Shown in pieces: positions 49,023-58,676 of a DNA stretch of 64,000 nucleotides. Source of the DNA: Barnesiella sp. An22 (GTDB lineage Bacteria > Bacteroidota > Bacteroidia > Bacteroidales > Barnesiellaceae); NCBI RefSeq assembly GCF_002159975.1, contig NZ_NFJR01000003.1, positions 1-64,000 of the forward strand, given 5' to 3'. Every line of letters begins with the position of its first letter. Within the stretch, counting starts at the first letter, position 1. The position numbers and the translations under genes are program-made. The notes under the pieces were generated by a model. That model was not told where the DNA came from and did no database searches. It saw only the letters and a list, made by a program, of their open reading frames with translations.

Positions 49023-50930
49023 ATGGGAAAGATTATTGGTATTGACTTAGGAACAACCAACTCGTGTGTAGCCGTAATGGAAGGCACCGAGCCGGTAGTA
49101 ATCGCCAACAGTGAAGGTCGTCGCACGACTCCTTCGATTGTGGCATTCGTAGACGGTGGCGAACGTAAAGTGGGCGAGCCCGCCAAACGTCAGGCCATCA
49201 CCAACCCGACGAGAACGGTATTCTCGATCAAACGATTCATGGGCGAATCGTACGACCAGGTAACCAACGAAATTACTCGTGTACCTTACAAGGTAGTCCG
49301 CAGCGACAACAACATGCCGCGTGTCGACATCGACGGTCGTCTCTACTCTCCGCAAGAGATTTCGGCCATGATTCTGCAAAAGATGAAAAAAACGGCCGAA
49401 GACTATCTGGGTCAAGAGGTAACCGATGCCGTCATCACGGTACCTGCCTACTTCAACGACTCGCAACGTCAGGCTACGAAAGAGGCCGGTGAGATTGCCG
49501 GGTTGAACGTACGCCGTATCGTCAACGAACCTACGGCTGCCGCTTTGGCCTACGGTCTCGACAAGGCCAACAAAGATATGAAGATCGCCGTATTCGACCT
49601 GGGTGGTGGTACGTTCGATATCTCTATCCTGGAGTTGGGCGACGGTGTATTCGAAGTAAAATCGACCAACGGTGATACTCACCTGGGTGGTGATGACTTC
49701 GACCACGTAATCATCGACTGGCTGGCCGACGAGTTCAAGAACGACGAAGGCGTAGACCTGCGTGAAGATCCTATGGCTCTGCAACGGTTGAAAGAGGCTG
49801 CCGAAAAGGCTAAAATCGAGTTGTCGAGCTCGACTTCGACCGAGATCAACTTGCCTTACATCATGCCTGTAAACGGTGTGCCCAAACACTTGGTTAAGAC
49901 GTTGACCCGTGCTAAATTCGAGCAGTTGTGCGACCGCTTGATCCAGGCTACCATCGAGCCCTGCCGCAAGGCTCTGCAAGATGCCGGCTTGAGTGCATCG
50001 GATATCGACGAGGTAATCCTCGTAGGTGGTTCGACCCGTATTCCTGCCATCCAGGCTATCGTAGAGAAATTCTTCGGCAAGACTCCTTCGAAGGGTGTTA
50101 ACCCCGATGAGGTAGTGGCCATAGGTGCCGCCATACAGGGTGCCGTATTGACCGGCGATGTAAAAGATGTATTGCTGCTCGATGTAACGCCTCTGTCGCT
50201 GGGTATCGAAACGCTGGGCGGCGTGATGACCAAACTGATCGACGCCAACACGACGATTCCTACCCGCAAGTCGGAAATCTTCTCGACCGCTGTCGATAAC
50301 CAGCCTTCGGTAGAAATCCACGTACTGCAAGGTGAACGTCCTATGGCCAAAGACAACAAGACCATCGGCAAGTTCCACCTCGACGGAATCCCCGCTGCCA
50401 TGCGTGGTGTGCCTCAAATCGAGGTTACATTCGATATCGATGCCAACGGTATCTTGAATGTATCGGCCAAAGATAAAGGCACGGGCAAAGAGCAAAGCAT
50501 TCGTATCGAGGCTTCGAGCGGCTTGACCGACGCCGAAATCAAACGGATGAAGGACGAGGCTGCCGCCAACGCCGAAAACGATGCCAAGGAAAAAGAGCGT
50601 ATCGACAAACTGAACCACGCCGATGCCCTCATCTTCCAGACCGAGAAACAGCTCAAAGAGATGGGCGACAAGATTCCGGCCGACAAGAGAAGCGCCATCG
50701 AATCGGCTCTGAACAAACTGAAAGAGGCTCACAAGGCTCAGGACATCGCCGGTATCGACTCGGCTTCGAGCGAACTCGAGAGTGTACTGCAAGCCGCTGC
50801 TCAAGACCTGTACAACGCTCAGGCTCAACAACAGGCCGGTGCTCAACAGGCTCAACCGGGTGCCAACGCTCAACAGGGCGACAACAACGGCAAGGATGTG
50901 ACCGACGTTGACTTCGAAGAGGTCAAATAA
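49023..50930 (+). CDS. dnaK: Chaperone DnaK (Hsp70)
   Basis: This 635-residue Hsp70 is complete. It has the ATPase start [21 protein letters not shown], the phosphate loops [20 protein letters not shown] and [13 protein letters not shown], a substrate-binding domain from about residue 390 and a Gln/Ala-rich tail ending in VDFEEVK. It folds and protects proteins with DnaJ and GrpE, which are not in this window. A hairpin with T-run ends the transcript. Confidence 0.97.
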   Translation: MGKIIGIDLGTTNSCVAVMEGTEPVVIANSEGRRTTPSIVAFVDGGERKVGEPAKRQAITNPTRTVFSIKRFMGESYDQVTNEITRVPYKVVRSDNNMPRVDIDGRLYSPQEISAMILQKMKKTAEDYLGQEVTDAVITVPAYFNDSQRQATKEAGEIAGLNVRRIVNEPTAAALAYGLDKANKDMKIAVFDLGGGTFDISILELGDGVFEVKSTNGDTHLGGDDFDHVIIDWLADEFKNDEGVDLREDPMALQRLKEAAEKAKIELSSSTSTEINLPYIMPVNGVPKHLVKTLTRAKFEQLCDRLIQATIEPCRKALQDAGLSASDIDEVILVGGSTRIPAIQAIVEKFFGKTPSKGVNPDEVVAIGAAIQGAVLTGDVKDVLLLDVTPLSLGIETLGGVMTKLIDANTTIPTRKSEIFSTAVDNQPSVEIHVLQGERPMAKDNKTIGKFHLDGIPAAMRGVPQIEVTFDIDANGILNVSAKDKGTGKEQSIRIEASSGLTDAEIKRMKDEAAANAENDAKEKERIDKLNHADALIFQTEKQLKEMGDKIPADKRSAIESALNKLKEAHKAQDIAGIDSASSELESVLQAAAQDLYNAQAQQQAGAQQAQPGANAQQGDNNGKDVTDVDFEEVK

Positions 50931-50959
50931 ACGAGTAAATCTCTAATCCTCTATACCCA

Positions 50960-50998
50960 GCGAGGCGTATCGCAAAACGCGATGCGCCTCGCTTTTTT
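50960..50998 (+). terminator. dnaK terminator, first copy
   Basis: GCGAGGCGTATCGC and GCGATGCGCCTCGC form a stem (one mismatch) followed by TTTTTT, 30 bases after the dnaK stop. A very similar element with the same orientation lies at 52602-52639. Confidence 0.85.
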
Positions 50999-52601
50999 AT
51001 ATGTCTACCCGAATACGAGAACGGATGGAGTGAATAAAGAAATTACTCTCTCAGACTCCTTCTTACGATTCTTATATTATACATATTTGAAACGATTTTA
51101 GAGAAAACCTTTTTATTACTAAACAAATACAACAGTTTGACGAAGCTAACTTATATGAATGGTATAATTTTCCCATATCTATAAGTTTTTTAATTTTTCT
51201 TTCACTTCTATCACTTCACTATAACTGATATCATCCTTATTGAGAATTGCGTATAGTTTATTAGCTAAAGAAACCTTTTCTGCATTATATGGATTTAAGA
51301 ATCTCTTGGGATTAACCTTTTCTTTTAACTCTTTTATTTCATCTTTATCAATGAAATTGATACCAAGTTCCGATGAAGCCAATGATAAAATGCTCATCAG
51401 CGCATCTTTATCATCAGGACTGGTATCTAATAATCTCTTGTATATCAAATTTGCTCTTTCTACTTTATTTTTATCATAATTATCGATAAACTCTTTTGGA
51501 TTACACAGTCTAACAAGGCGTTGATAAATTGTTTCTGATTTCTTTTTGTGTGATTTTATTTGCCGTATTGTAAACGGAGCAATTAATAGTAAAAATAAAA
51601 GAGACACTCCAACACACCACCAAAGTAAAAGCTGATTGCGATTAGCAGAAATAGCCCATTCTTGCTCTTTTATGCCAAATACCCGTTCCTGTGTAGCTGC
51701 AATATAAACACGATAATAGCCATTGTGCATCCATCCGTTTTCATATGGCATAACACGCTGAGCCTCATCGTAGCTTTTGTTCTTAGGTATATATATAGGT
51801 TTTCCTGCTGTCCACCCATTCCTCATGCTTTCTTCAATGGAAAAGAATTCATTTTCATTACTAAATTGATAGATTTTATTCCACAGTTCGTTAACGTTTC
51901 CTTGTCTAAATTTATTTGTATAACTAGATTTAGGATTAGTTGTATAAAAGTCATAAGCTTCACTAACAGCCTGTTCAACAGTATAGAAATTACCCCATTC
52001 TGTATTTTTTAATCCAACTTTATACGGAAAAATCGTATTGGTACGAATAAATTCCTCATTGAGGCCACCACAATACACGCGTATAATATTCCATCCCTCA
52101 TCATTTTGATTAGGATAATCATCTCCCCAATTTAATTCATATAATAAAGCAATATCACCATAATCTTGATTCCATTCATCGATTATCCGCTCCTCAATTT
52201 CGGGGTCAATAGCTATTGACGTCTTATTTTTCTTTGGCCGTAAAGGTTTGGTCACTTTTTTATAATGACGTACAGGATAATCACAATATTTTGCATAAAA
52301 AAGACCATCCTCATTGTCGACAAAAGCATCTCCACTTGATTGTCCTTGAAACAAGGATTGTATATTTGTCCTTAATTCATATCGTAATCTAATTTTCTTT
52401 TGGTCAATATATTTATATACACCAAAAAAAATTACTATTATAGAAATAATCCACAGACAACAGAGAAGAATAATAATGTTTTTTCTTTTCATGATATTAA
52501 AAATTAGTCAAGTTTTGAATACAAAGATAGTGATAATGTTTTTGTAAATAGTCATATATAGAATCTATTTGATAACCCTACATAGTATCTTCTCTCCCTT
52601 T
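50999..52601. other. AT-rich islet between duplicated dnaK terminators
   Basis: The interval between the two terminator copies contains one minus-strand gene and flanking AT-rich DNA with a composition clearly lower in G+C than dnaK or prs. The near-copy of a 39-base terminator on each side suggests that the islet entered by insertion with target duplication or by recombination at the terminator. No integrase or transposase is inside. Confidence 0.6.
51179..52492 (-). CDS. Membrane protein of unknown function
   Basis: This 437-residue protein has an N-terminal membrane helix (NIIILLCCLWIISIIVIFFGVYKYI, about residues 4-28), an extracytoplasmic region of about 260 residues with several tryptophans and tyrosines (GWTAGKPIYIPKNKSYDEAQRVMPYENGWMHNGYYRVYIAATQE) and a second helix (LLLWWCVGVSLLFLLLIAPFTI, about 300-322). 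A charged helical cytoplasmic tail of about 110 residues follows, with two similar KEF/KRF...N-x-x-x-A-x-L-x-Y units. I do not recognise the family. The codon and base use are AT-rich unlike neighbouring genes, fitting acquisition from outside. Confidence 0.75.
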   Translation of the reverse strand: MKRKNIIILLCCLWIISIIVIFFGVYKYIDQKKIRLRYELRTNIQSLFQGQSSGDAFVDNEDGLFYAKYCDYPVRHYKKVTKPLRPKKNKTSIAIDPEIEERIIDEWNQDYGDIALLYELNWGDDYPNQNDEGWNIIRVYCGGLNEEFIRTNTIFPYKVGLKNTEWGNFYTVEQAVSEAYDFYTTNPKSSYTNKFRQGNVNELWNKIYQFSNENEFFSIEESMRNGWTAGKPIYIPKNKSYDEAQRVMPYENGWMHNGYYRVYIAATQERVFGIKEQEWAISANRNQLLLWWCVGVSLLFLLLIAPFTIRQIKSHKKKSETIYQRLVRLCNPKEFIDNYDKNKVERANLIYKRLLDTSPDDKDALMSILSLASSELGINFIDKDEIKELKEKVNPKRFLNPYNAEKVSLANKLYAILNKDDISYSEVIEVKEKLKNL

Positions 52602-52639
52602 CGAGGCGCATCGCTGTTGCGATACGCCTCGCTTTTTTT
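52602..52639 (+). terminator. dnaK-type terminator, second copy
   Basis: GAGGCGCATCGC and GCGATACGCCTC pair (one mismatch) and are followed by GCTTTTTTT. The right arm with tail is nearly the same as in the first copy. No plus-strand gene ends here, so it is explained best as a duplicate. The region 52493-52829 otherwise holds only this and the prs terminator. Confidence 0.8.
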
Positions 52640-52772
52640 ATGGCCATACCATTCCTATATGAGATACAGGGAAACGGGGAGAGGGAGATCGGCACAGAAA
52701 CCGGAAGCTACTCCCCTGCCCTCCCCCGATTCATCGCGTGTCACCCGGCATCAATCAGCTGGGGATAAAACG

Positions 52773-52809
52773 GACGAAGGCCGGTGCCTGAATGGCATCG
52801 GCCTTCGTC
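52773..52809 (-). terminator. Terminator of prs
   Basis: GACGAAGGCCGGTGCC and GGCATCGGCCTTCGTC form a 16-base stem (with G-U) around TGAAT; the minus strand continues with CGTTTTATC. It lies 21 bases after the prs stop. Confidence 0.75.
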
Positions 52810-52829
52810 TGTTATAACGGTGTGCTGTA

Positions 52830-53768
52830 TTACAGCAGGTATTGCGAACTGATGGATTTGTTTTCGTACACGCGGCGAATGGTGTCTGCAAAGAGGTCGG
52901 CGATGCTGATGATGTGCACCTTGTCGCACTGCTTGGTGTAGGGGATACTGTCGGTGAAAATCAACTCGGTCATCGACGAGTTCTGTACACGCTCGGTGGC
53001 GGGGTCGCTCATCACAGCGTGCGAAGCGATGGCACGAACCGAAAGGGCACCCTTGCTTATCATCAGATCGGCAGCCTTGGTGATGGTGCCGGCGGTGTCG
53101 ACCATATCGTCGACGAGGATTACATTCTTGCCCTCTACATCGCCAATCACGGTCATGCTCTCCACTACGTTGGCTTTGGCGCGTTGCTTGTGGCAAAGTA
53201 CCAGAGGCACACCCAGGTATTTGGCATAGGTGCTGGCACGCTTGGAACCGCCTACGTCGGGGGTAGCTACCACCATATCCTTGAGGTTCAGCGACTGGAT
53301 ATAGGGAATGAATACCGACGAAGCATAGAGGTGGTCAACGGGAACATCGAAGAAACCTTGAATCTGATCGGCGTGCAGGTCCATCGTAATGAGGCGGTTG
53401 ATACCGGCCACGCTCAAGATGTCGGCCAGGAGTTTGGCGGCGATGGAAACACGGGGTTTGTCCTTGCGGTCCTGACGAGCCCAACCGAAGTAGGGAACAA
53501 CGGCTACGATAGATTTTGCCGAAGCCCGCTTAGCGGCATCAATCATTAACAACAATTCCATCAGGTTGTCGGAATTGGGGAAGGTCGACTGCACCAGATA
53601 TACCTGGCAGCCCCGAATCGACTCCTCGAAAGAGACGGCAAACTCACCATCGGCAAAATGCTGAATGTTCATTTGGCCTAATTCGCAACCCAGACTATTA
53701 CAGATTTTCTCAGCGAGATACCTTGAATTGGTTCCCGAAAATACCTTGAAGGGAGGTGTTTGACTCAT
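52830..53768 (-). CDS. prs: Ribose-phosphate pyrophosphokinase
   Basis: This 312-residue PRPP synthase makes phosphoribosyl pyrophosphate from ribose 5-phosphate and ATP. It has the conserved HFADGEFAVSFEESIRG, VPYFGWARQDRKDKPRVSIAAKLLADIL, TMDLHADQIQGFF, the flexible-loop K-R-A pair and the PRPP-binding loop NVILVDDMVDTAGTITKAA. The ATG at 53768 is the natural start; a long frame continuing upstream overlaps the GH13 gene on the same strand and is not real. Confidence 0.95.
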   Translation of the reverse strand: MSQTPPFKVFSGTNSRYLAEKICNSLGCELGQMNIQHFADGEFAVSFEESIRGCQVYLVQSTFPNSDNLMELLLMIDAAKRASAKSIVAVVPYFGWARQDRKDKPRVSIAAKLLADILSVAGINRLITMDLHADQIQGFFDVPVDHLYASSVFIPYIQSLNLKDMVVATPDVGGSKRASTYAKYLGVPLVLCHKQRAKANVVESMTVIGDVEGKNVILVDDMVDTAGTITKAADLMISKGALSVRAIASHAVMSDPATERVQNSSMTELIFTDSIPYTKQCDKVHIISIADLFADTIRRVYENKSISSQYLL

Positions 53769-53807
53769 GATTTTTTGAATGTAAAAACAGAGATTATTAT
53801 TTTGAGA

Positions 53808-53815
53808 CAAAGGTA
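53808..53815 (-). promoter_or_regulatory. -7 box of prs (TACCTTTG)
   Basis: On the minus strand TACCTTTG lies 40 bases before the prs ATG, just beyond the end of the GH13 gene. No clear -33 TTTG at normal spacing. Confidence 0.5.
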
Positions 53816-53821
53816 CAATTT

Positions 53822-55567
53822 CTATTTCGAAATTTTCTTGTCCTTTTTCATTTTTTCTATATTTCGTTGGGAAAAATTTTTTAATTCCATCTTCCACACC
53901 ACGGCACCATAAGCGGGCAGCGCGCAGTCGAAGGGGGTGTCGGGACTGATGGTTTTGGTCCCCTTCTCGCCGCTTATCAGCTCGGTGGCTTCGTACTGGC
54001 CGGCTACGATTTTCATCGTATCGAAGGCGTGCCCGGGCAGGTTGATGGCCACCTGGGCCGGGCGGGAGTCGAAGTTGACCGCCACCAGCAGCAGCTCGCG
54101 GCCATACTTGCGCAAGAAGGTGTAGTGACGGTGCGGATTGAAGCGGGGGTTCTCGCCATTGACATACATCAGGTCGAAGAACGAGCCCTGACTCACGGCC
54201 TTTTCGTGGCGGCCAATATTGAGAATCGTCTTGTAGAGGTTGCGCAGCCGCTTCTGCTGCGGAGTGAGTTTGGCTATCGAGCAGCGACCGCCGTCGTACC
54301 ATTGCCGTACGGTGGGTACACTCCAGTAGTCGAAGATGGTGGTGCGGCCGTCGTGTCCGCTGAATCCCTCGGCGTCGTCGCCACGTTCGCCCAGCTCTTG
54401 CCCGAAGTAAATCATCATGGGGCCGGTGCTCATCAGGGTAGCCACCGCCAGCGCGGGGATGGCCTTGTCGGCATCGCCGGCAAAGAAGGGCGAGGCGAAA
54501 CGCTGCTCGTCGTGATTCTCGAGGAAGTTGAGCATGTGCCCCCCTATCCCGTCGACAGCCTGCCAGCAGTAGGTGAGCTGTGCGGCCGACACCTGGTGGC
54601 AGAGCACGCCCCGCAGCTTGTCGTAGAGGCCCACCTTGTCGTAGAGGTAGTCGAACTTGCCCTTCTCGAGGTAGAGCCGGTAGAGCCCCTGGTCGTAAAT
54701 CTCGGCGATAAAGAGCACCTGGGGGTAGCTCTCCTTGACGCGCGAGATGGCCCAGCCCCAGAACTCGACGGGCACCATGTGGGCCATGTCGCAACGGAAG
54801 GCGTCGATGCCCTTGCCGCACCAGAAGAGGAGGATGTCGAGCATCTTGTGCCAGGTGTCGGGGATGGGGTCGAAGCAGAGGCGATGGCCGCCCATGTAGT
54901 CGACTCCGTAGTTGAGTTTCACGGTCTCGTACCAGTCGTTCTCGTTGGGGAAGGCTCCGAAACAGTCGTTGCCGGTAGCCTTGGCGGGGTATTCGAAATA
55001 GCGGTCGTCGCCCTCGCCGATGTAGAATTGCGGGGTAAAGGCCTGCCGGGGTATGTAGTAGAAGTTGTTCGAGGGCGAGAAGTGCATCTCCTTGTTGTCG
55101 TGCGCACCCAGATCCTCGACACCCTGCGGGGCGGCATCGGAGTGGTACTGACGGGCCACGTGGTTGGGCACGAAGTCGAGCACCACCTTCAGGCCGGCCT
55201 CATGGGTGCGGGCCACGAGGGCCTCGAACTCGTGCATGCGCTCGAGCGGATTCTCGGCCAGGTCGGGGTCTATGTCGTAATAGTCCTTGATGGCATAAGG
55301 CGAACCGGCTTCGCCCTTGACCACATATTTATTGTCGGGGCGGATGCCGTAGCGGGAGTAGTCGGTCTTGGTGGCATGTTCGATGACACCGGTATACCAA
55401 ATGTAGTTGGCCCCCAGCTTCTTGATTTCGTTCAACACCTTGGGGGTAAAGTCGTTGAGCTTGCCCGAGCCGTTCTGTTCATAGGTACCGTTGGGCACAC
55501 ACGAGGCACAGCGGTTCGAAAAGAGGCGGGGAAGCACCTGGTAGATAATTATCTTCTCGTCGGTCAT
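53822..55567 (-). CDS. Alpha-amylase family (GH13) glycosidase
   Basis: This 581-residue enzyme has no signal peptide and is thus cytoplasmic. The GH13 conserved regions are DFVPNHV (region I), GIDAFRCDMAH with the nucleophile Asp260 (region II), FIAEIYD with Glu289 (region III) and LENHDEQR with Asp353 (region IV). The C-terminal beta-sandwich (LLLVAVNFDSRPAQVAINLPG) is present. It probably acts on internal alpha-glucans or maltodextrins. It is co-directional with the patatin gene, 19 bases away. Confidence 0.9.
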   Translation of the reverse strand: MTDEKIIIYQVLPRLFSNRCASCVPNGTYEQNGSGKLNDFTPKVLNEIKKLGANYIWYTGVIEHATKTDYSRYGIRPDNKYVVKGEAGSPYAIKDYYDIDPDLAENPLERMHEFEALVARTHEAGLKVVLDFVPNHVARQYHSDAAPQGVEDLGAHDNKEMHFSPSNNFYYIPRQAFTPQFYIGEGDDRYFEYPAKATGNDCFGAFPNENDWYETVKLNYGVDYMGGHRLCFDPIPDTWHKMLDILLFWCGKGIDAFRCDMAHMVPVEFWGWAISRVKESYPQVLFIAEIYDQGLYRLYLEKGKFDYLYDKVGLYDKLRGVLCHQVSAAQLTYCWQAVDGIGGHMLNFLENHDEQRFASPFFAGDADKAIPALAVATLMSTGPMMIYFGQELGERGDDAEGFSGHDGRTTIFDYWSVPTVRQWYDGGRCSIAKLTPQQKRLRNLYKTILNIGRHEKAVSQGSFFDLMYVNGENPRFNPHRHYTFLRKYGRELLLVAVNFDSRPAQVAINLPGHAFDTMKIVAGQYEATELISGEKGTKTISPDTPFDCALPAYGAVVWKMELKNFSQRNIEKMKKDKKISK

Positions 55568-55586
55568 ATTCGTATGATAATCTTTT

Positions 55587-56402
55587 TTATTTATTCAGTT
55601 CGTTGATACGCGAGGCCCGCTTGCCGGTAAAGAACTTGAGGGTCTGCTGATACCCCACGTTGGCAATATCGCGCAGGGCATGGATGTCGAACACGGCATA
55701 GCGCGCCGCCTCCTTCATGGCGATGAAGAGGTCGCACATCTTCATATCCTCGACCACATTGCTCTTGGACATGAAGCTGTAGGAGCGGGTGGCAATGTCG
55801 ACAATCGACTGCTTGTAGCTCTTGTTGACCAGCGGGCTCACGTTGATGCCGATTACCGTGTCGCACTCGTTGCGTATGGGGAAGACGGGCAGGTTGCGCA
55901 GCACACCGCCGTCGACGTAGTGGGTGCCGTCGATGAGTACCGGCGGAAATATGATGGGGATACTGCACGAAGCGGTGACCCGCTCGGCAATCGAGCCCGA
56001 ACGCCACACCACACAGGTGCCGTGGTCGAGGTCGGTGGCCGTGACCACTACCGGGATGGAAAGGTCTTCGATGCACTCGGTGCGCAGCGACTTCTGCAGA
56101 AAGTGTTTAAACCGGACTATCTTGAAGAAGCCGGCCCGGGGCAGTGTAATCTCGGCCAGGTCGTTGAACGAAAGGCCCGAGAAGAGGTCGAGAATTTCGT
56201 CGGGCGAATAGCCGTCGGCATAGAGCACGGCAATGACGGCTCCGGCACTGGTACCCGAAATGATGTCGGGACGGATACCCAACTCTTCCAACGCCTTCAA
56301 CACGCCCACATGGGCAAACCCCTTGGCGCCACCGCCACTCAACGCGAGGCCCAAACGGTAGGGCCGGACCTCGACCGGAAGATTCGCTTTTGTTGCAGCC
56401 AT
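55587..56402 (-). CDS. Patatin-like phospholipase (RssA-type)
   Basis: This 271-residue protein starts at ATG 56402 (MAATKANLPVEV). It has the oxyanion loop LGLALSGGGAKGFAHVGVLKAL, the nucleophile serine in GTSAGAV (about residue 55) and the catalytic aspartate in YVDGGVLRNLP. Such proteins hydrolyse acyl groups of lipids near the inner membrane. A TATCTTCG sequence upstream might be a -7 box. The divergent tsaC operon starts on the other strand. Confidence 0.88.
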   Translation of the reverse strand: MAATKANLPVEVRPYRLGLALSGGGAKGFAHVGVLKALEELGIRPDIISGTSAGAVIAVLYADGYSPDEILDLFSGLSFNDLAEITLPRAGFFKIVRFKHFLQKSLRTECIEDLSIPVVVTATDLDHGTCVVWRSGSIAERVTASCSIPIIFPPVLIDGTHYVDGGVLRNLPVFPIRNECDTVIGINVSPLVNKSYKQSIVDIATRSYSFMSKSNVVEDMKMCDLFIAMKEAARYAVFDIHALRDIANVGYQQTLKFFTGKRASRINELNK

Positions 56403-56505
56403 TTTATTTCGCTCTGTTTTTCCCGCGAAGATACGACTTTTCGGGGAGCGAGCCAACAGGAGCGAGCCAACCATGGCATAATTATGCCTCCTGTTTCAAA
56501 AATAT

Positions 56506-56536
56506 TTTGTTATCGATGCACGAATCGTTATCTTTG
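56506..56536 (+). promoter_or_regulatory. Promoter of tsaC operon
   Basis: TTTG (56506-56509), 19 bases and TATCTTTG (56529-56536) match the consensus fully. The leader to tsaC would be about 135 bases, without an obvious short gene. Confidence 0.75.
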
Positions 56537-56678
56537 TTACACGAAAACCGACTTTGTCTGTATTTACAGGCTCTTTCAACGGAGTGTACCGGGCCGCAAA
56601 GAGTTGTTCGCGTGTTCGAAACCGGCACAACCAAACGTACAGTTTTTTGTCGTAACACTAAAAAAAGAGGATTAAGAC

Positions 56679-57248
56679 ATGGGAATCAGCGAAGATATCA
56701 AGCAGGCTTGCGAAGTGATGGAGCGCGGCGGCGTGATTTTGTACCCGACCGACACGATTTGGGGCATCGGTTGCGATGCGACCAATGCCGAAGCGGTGAA
56801 ACGGGTGTATGAAATCAAGCAGCGGGCCGACAGCAAGGCCCTCATCGTGCTTACCGACAGCGAGCCGAAGGTGGAATATTATGTGAGCGAAGTGCCCGAG
56901 ACGGCGTGGCAACTGCTCGACGTGGCGGTGAAACCGCTCACAATCATCTATCCGGGAGCCCGCAACCTGGCCCCCAACCTGCTGGCCGAGGATGGGAGCA
57001 TTGCCATACGCATCACGCACGAGGCTTTCTCGAAGGAGTTGTGCCGCCGCTTCAGAAAGGCGATTGTGTCGACGTCGGCCAACATCAGCGGGCAGCCTTC
57101 GCCCCACAACTTCGCCGAGGTATCGGACGAGATTAAAGCGGCCGTCGACTACATCGTGGAGGCCCGCCGCGACGAGACGAAAGAGGCGGTGCCCTCGAGC
57201 ATTATCAAACTCGAATCGGACGGTTCCATCAAGATTATACGCGAGTGA
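56679..57248 (+). CDS. tsaC: Threonylcarbamoyl-AMP synthase (Sua5/YciO/YrdC)
   Basis: This 189-residue protein has the YrdC fold, with motifs GGVILYPTDTIWGIGCDATN, IKQRADSKALIVL, AIRITHEAFSKELCRRF and IVSTSANISGQPSP. It makes threonylcarbamoyl-AMP for the t6A modification of tRNAs decoding ANN codons. It is the first gene of an operon; the next gene starts inside its stop codon (GTGA). Confidence 0.9.
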   Translation: MGISEDIKQACEVMERGGVILYPTDTIWGIGCDATNAEAVKRVYEIKQRADSKALIVLTDSEPKVEYYVSEVPETAWQLLDVAVKPLTIIYPGARNLAPNLLAEDGSIAIRITHEAFSKELCRRFRKAIVSTSANISGQPSPHNFAEVSDEIKAAVDYIVEARRDETKEAVPSSIIKLESDGSIKIIRE

Positions 57249-58657
57249 TTAACGGCAGACGACAGACAAGACGCTATGTATTGGGCGACTACCTGGCCTC
57301 GAATGTGGCCTGGTTTCTGTTCAACATCGTGCGATTTCACTTCCCCGGCATCCAGGCCGGCGGGTCGCTGAAGGCGTATCTGCTCTCGTCGCGTGTGATC
57401 GAGGGGCAGATTATCTTCCCGCTGCTGATGATGGGGGTCTACTACCTGTCGGGCTACTACAACCAGCCGTTTTTCAAGTCGCGCATTCAGGAGCTGGTGC
57501 AGACCCTGGGGTCGGTGCTGGTGAATACGCTGCTTATCTTTTTCATCGCCCTCATCAACGACGTGCTGCGCCTCCGCATCGACAACTACGAACTGCTGTT
57601 GCTGCTGTACGGGCTGCAGTTTGTCTGCGTCTATGCCGTCAGAGCCACGATTACGGGTAACGCTACCGCCCTCATTCACCGGGGCAAGTGGCAGTTCAAC
57701 ACCTTTATTATCGGGTGCGGCAGCAAGGCGGTGAAGCAGATGCGCGAACTCGAAGAGCCGCGCCACTCGCTGGGCTACCGCATCGTGGGGTTCATCCGGG
57801 TGAACGACGAGACGGCCGACCCCGAAATTGCCGACCGTACCTACCCCATGGAAGAGTTGCCCCGCCTGTGCCGGGAGATGAAGATACAGGAGCTGATCGT
57901 GGCCCCCGAAGAGGACAATCTGGTGGAGCTGCACCGGCTCATCAACACGCTCTACCCCCTGAACCTGCCCATCAAGCTGGGCACCGACGAGTTCAACATC
58001 ATCTCGTCGCGGGTAAGGCTGACCAATATCTACGGGGCACCCCTCATCGACATGAGCAACTGCGCCATCTCGGAGGGGGGGAAGAACATGAAGCGAATGT
58101 TCGACATCCTCGTTTCGGCCGTGGCTCTGGTGCTGCTCTCGCCACTGTTTGTGGTGCTGGCCATCCTCATCAAACGCGACTCGAGCGGGCCGGTATTCTA
58201 CCAGCAAGAGCGCATCGGGTATCGGCACCGGCCTTTCAAGATTTATAAATTCCGCACGATGAAGTCGGATGCCGAGTCGGGCACTCCCCTGCTCTCGGAG
58301 GAGAACGACCGGCGCGTTACCCGCATCGGCCGGGTGTTGCGCAAATACCGGTTGGACGAGCTGCCCCAGTTCTGGAACGTGCTGAAGGGCGACATGTCGC
58401 TCGTGGGGCCGCGCCCCGAACGCGAATACTTCATCCGCCAGATTGTCGAGCGGGTACCCTACTACGTGCTGCTGCACCAGATACGCCCGGGCATCACTTC
58501 GTGGGGCATGGTGAAGTATGGCTACGCCCGCAACATCGACGAGATGATTGCCCGGCTGAAGTATGATATTCTTTATTTGGAAAATATGTCGCTGCTGGTC
58601 GACCTCAAAATCATTATCTACACCATACGGACAGTGGTCACCGGCAAAGGCATGTAA
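57245..58657 (+). CDS. Polyprenyl-phosphate sugar transferase, first copy
   Basis: This 470-residue membrane protein starts probably at GTG 57245, overlapping the tsaC stop. It has several N-terminal membrane helices, a nucleotide-binding CoA-like middle domain (FNTFIIGCGSKAVKQMREL, PRHSLGYRIVGFI) and the C-terminal bacterial sugar transferase domain (KRMFDILVSAVALVLLSPLFVVLAILIKRDSSGPVFYQQERIGY, FKIYKFRTMKSD, LRKYRLDELPQFWNVLKGDMSLVGPRPE). It should transfer a sugar phosphate to undecaprenyl phosphate, the first step of surface polysaccharide synthesis. The paralogue at 62518-63900 has the same build. Confidence 0.88.
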   Translation: MINGRRQTRRYVLGDYLASNVAWFLFNIVRFHFPGIQAGGSLKAYLLSSRVIEGQIIFPLLMMGVYYLSGYYNQPFFKSRIQELVQTLGSVLVNTLLIFFIALINDVLRLRIDNYELLLLLYGLQFVCVYAVRATITGNATALIHRGKWQFNTFIIGCGSKAVKQMRELEEPRHSLGYRIVGFIRVNDETADPEIADRTYPMEELPRLCREMKIQELIVAPEEDNLVELHRLINTLYPLNLPIKLGTDEFNIISSRVRLTNIYGAPLIDMSNCAISEGGKNMKRMFDILVSAVALVLLSPLFVVLAILIKRDSSGPVFYQQERIGYRHRPFKIYKFRTMKSDAESGTPLLSEENDRRVTRIGRVLRKYRLDELPQFWNVLKGDMSLVGPRPEREYFIRQIVERVPYYVLLHQIRPGITSWGMVKYGYARNIDEMIARLKYDILYLENMSLLVDLKIIIYTIRTVVTGKGM

Positions 58658-58676
58658 CATGTAAAAGGAAACTTAT

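Noticed and set aside
52830-54821. Long form of prs with about 350 extra N-terminal residues
   Set aside because: The extra part overlaps the GH13 gene in another frame on the same strand and is a shadow; the normal prs start is at 53768.
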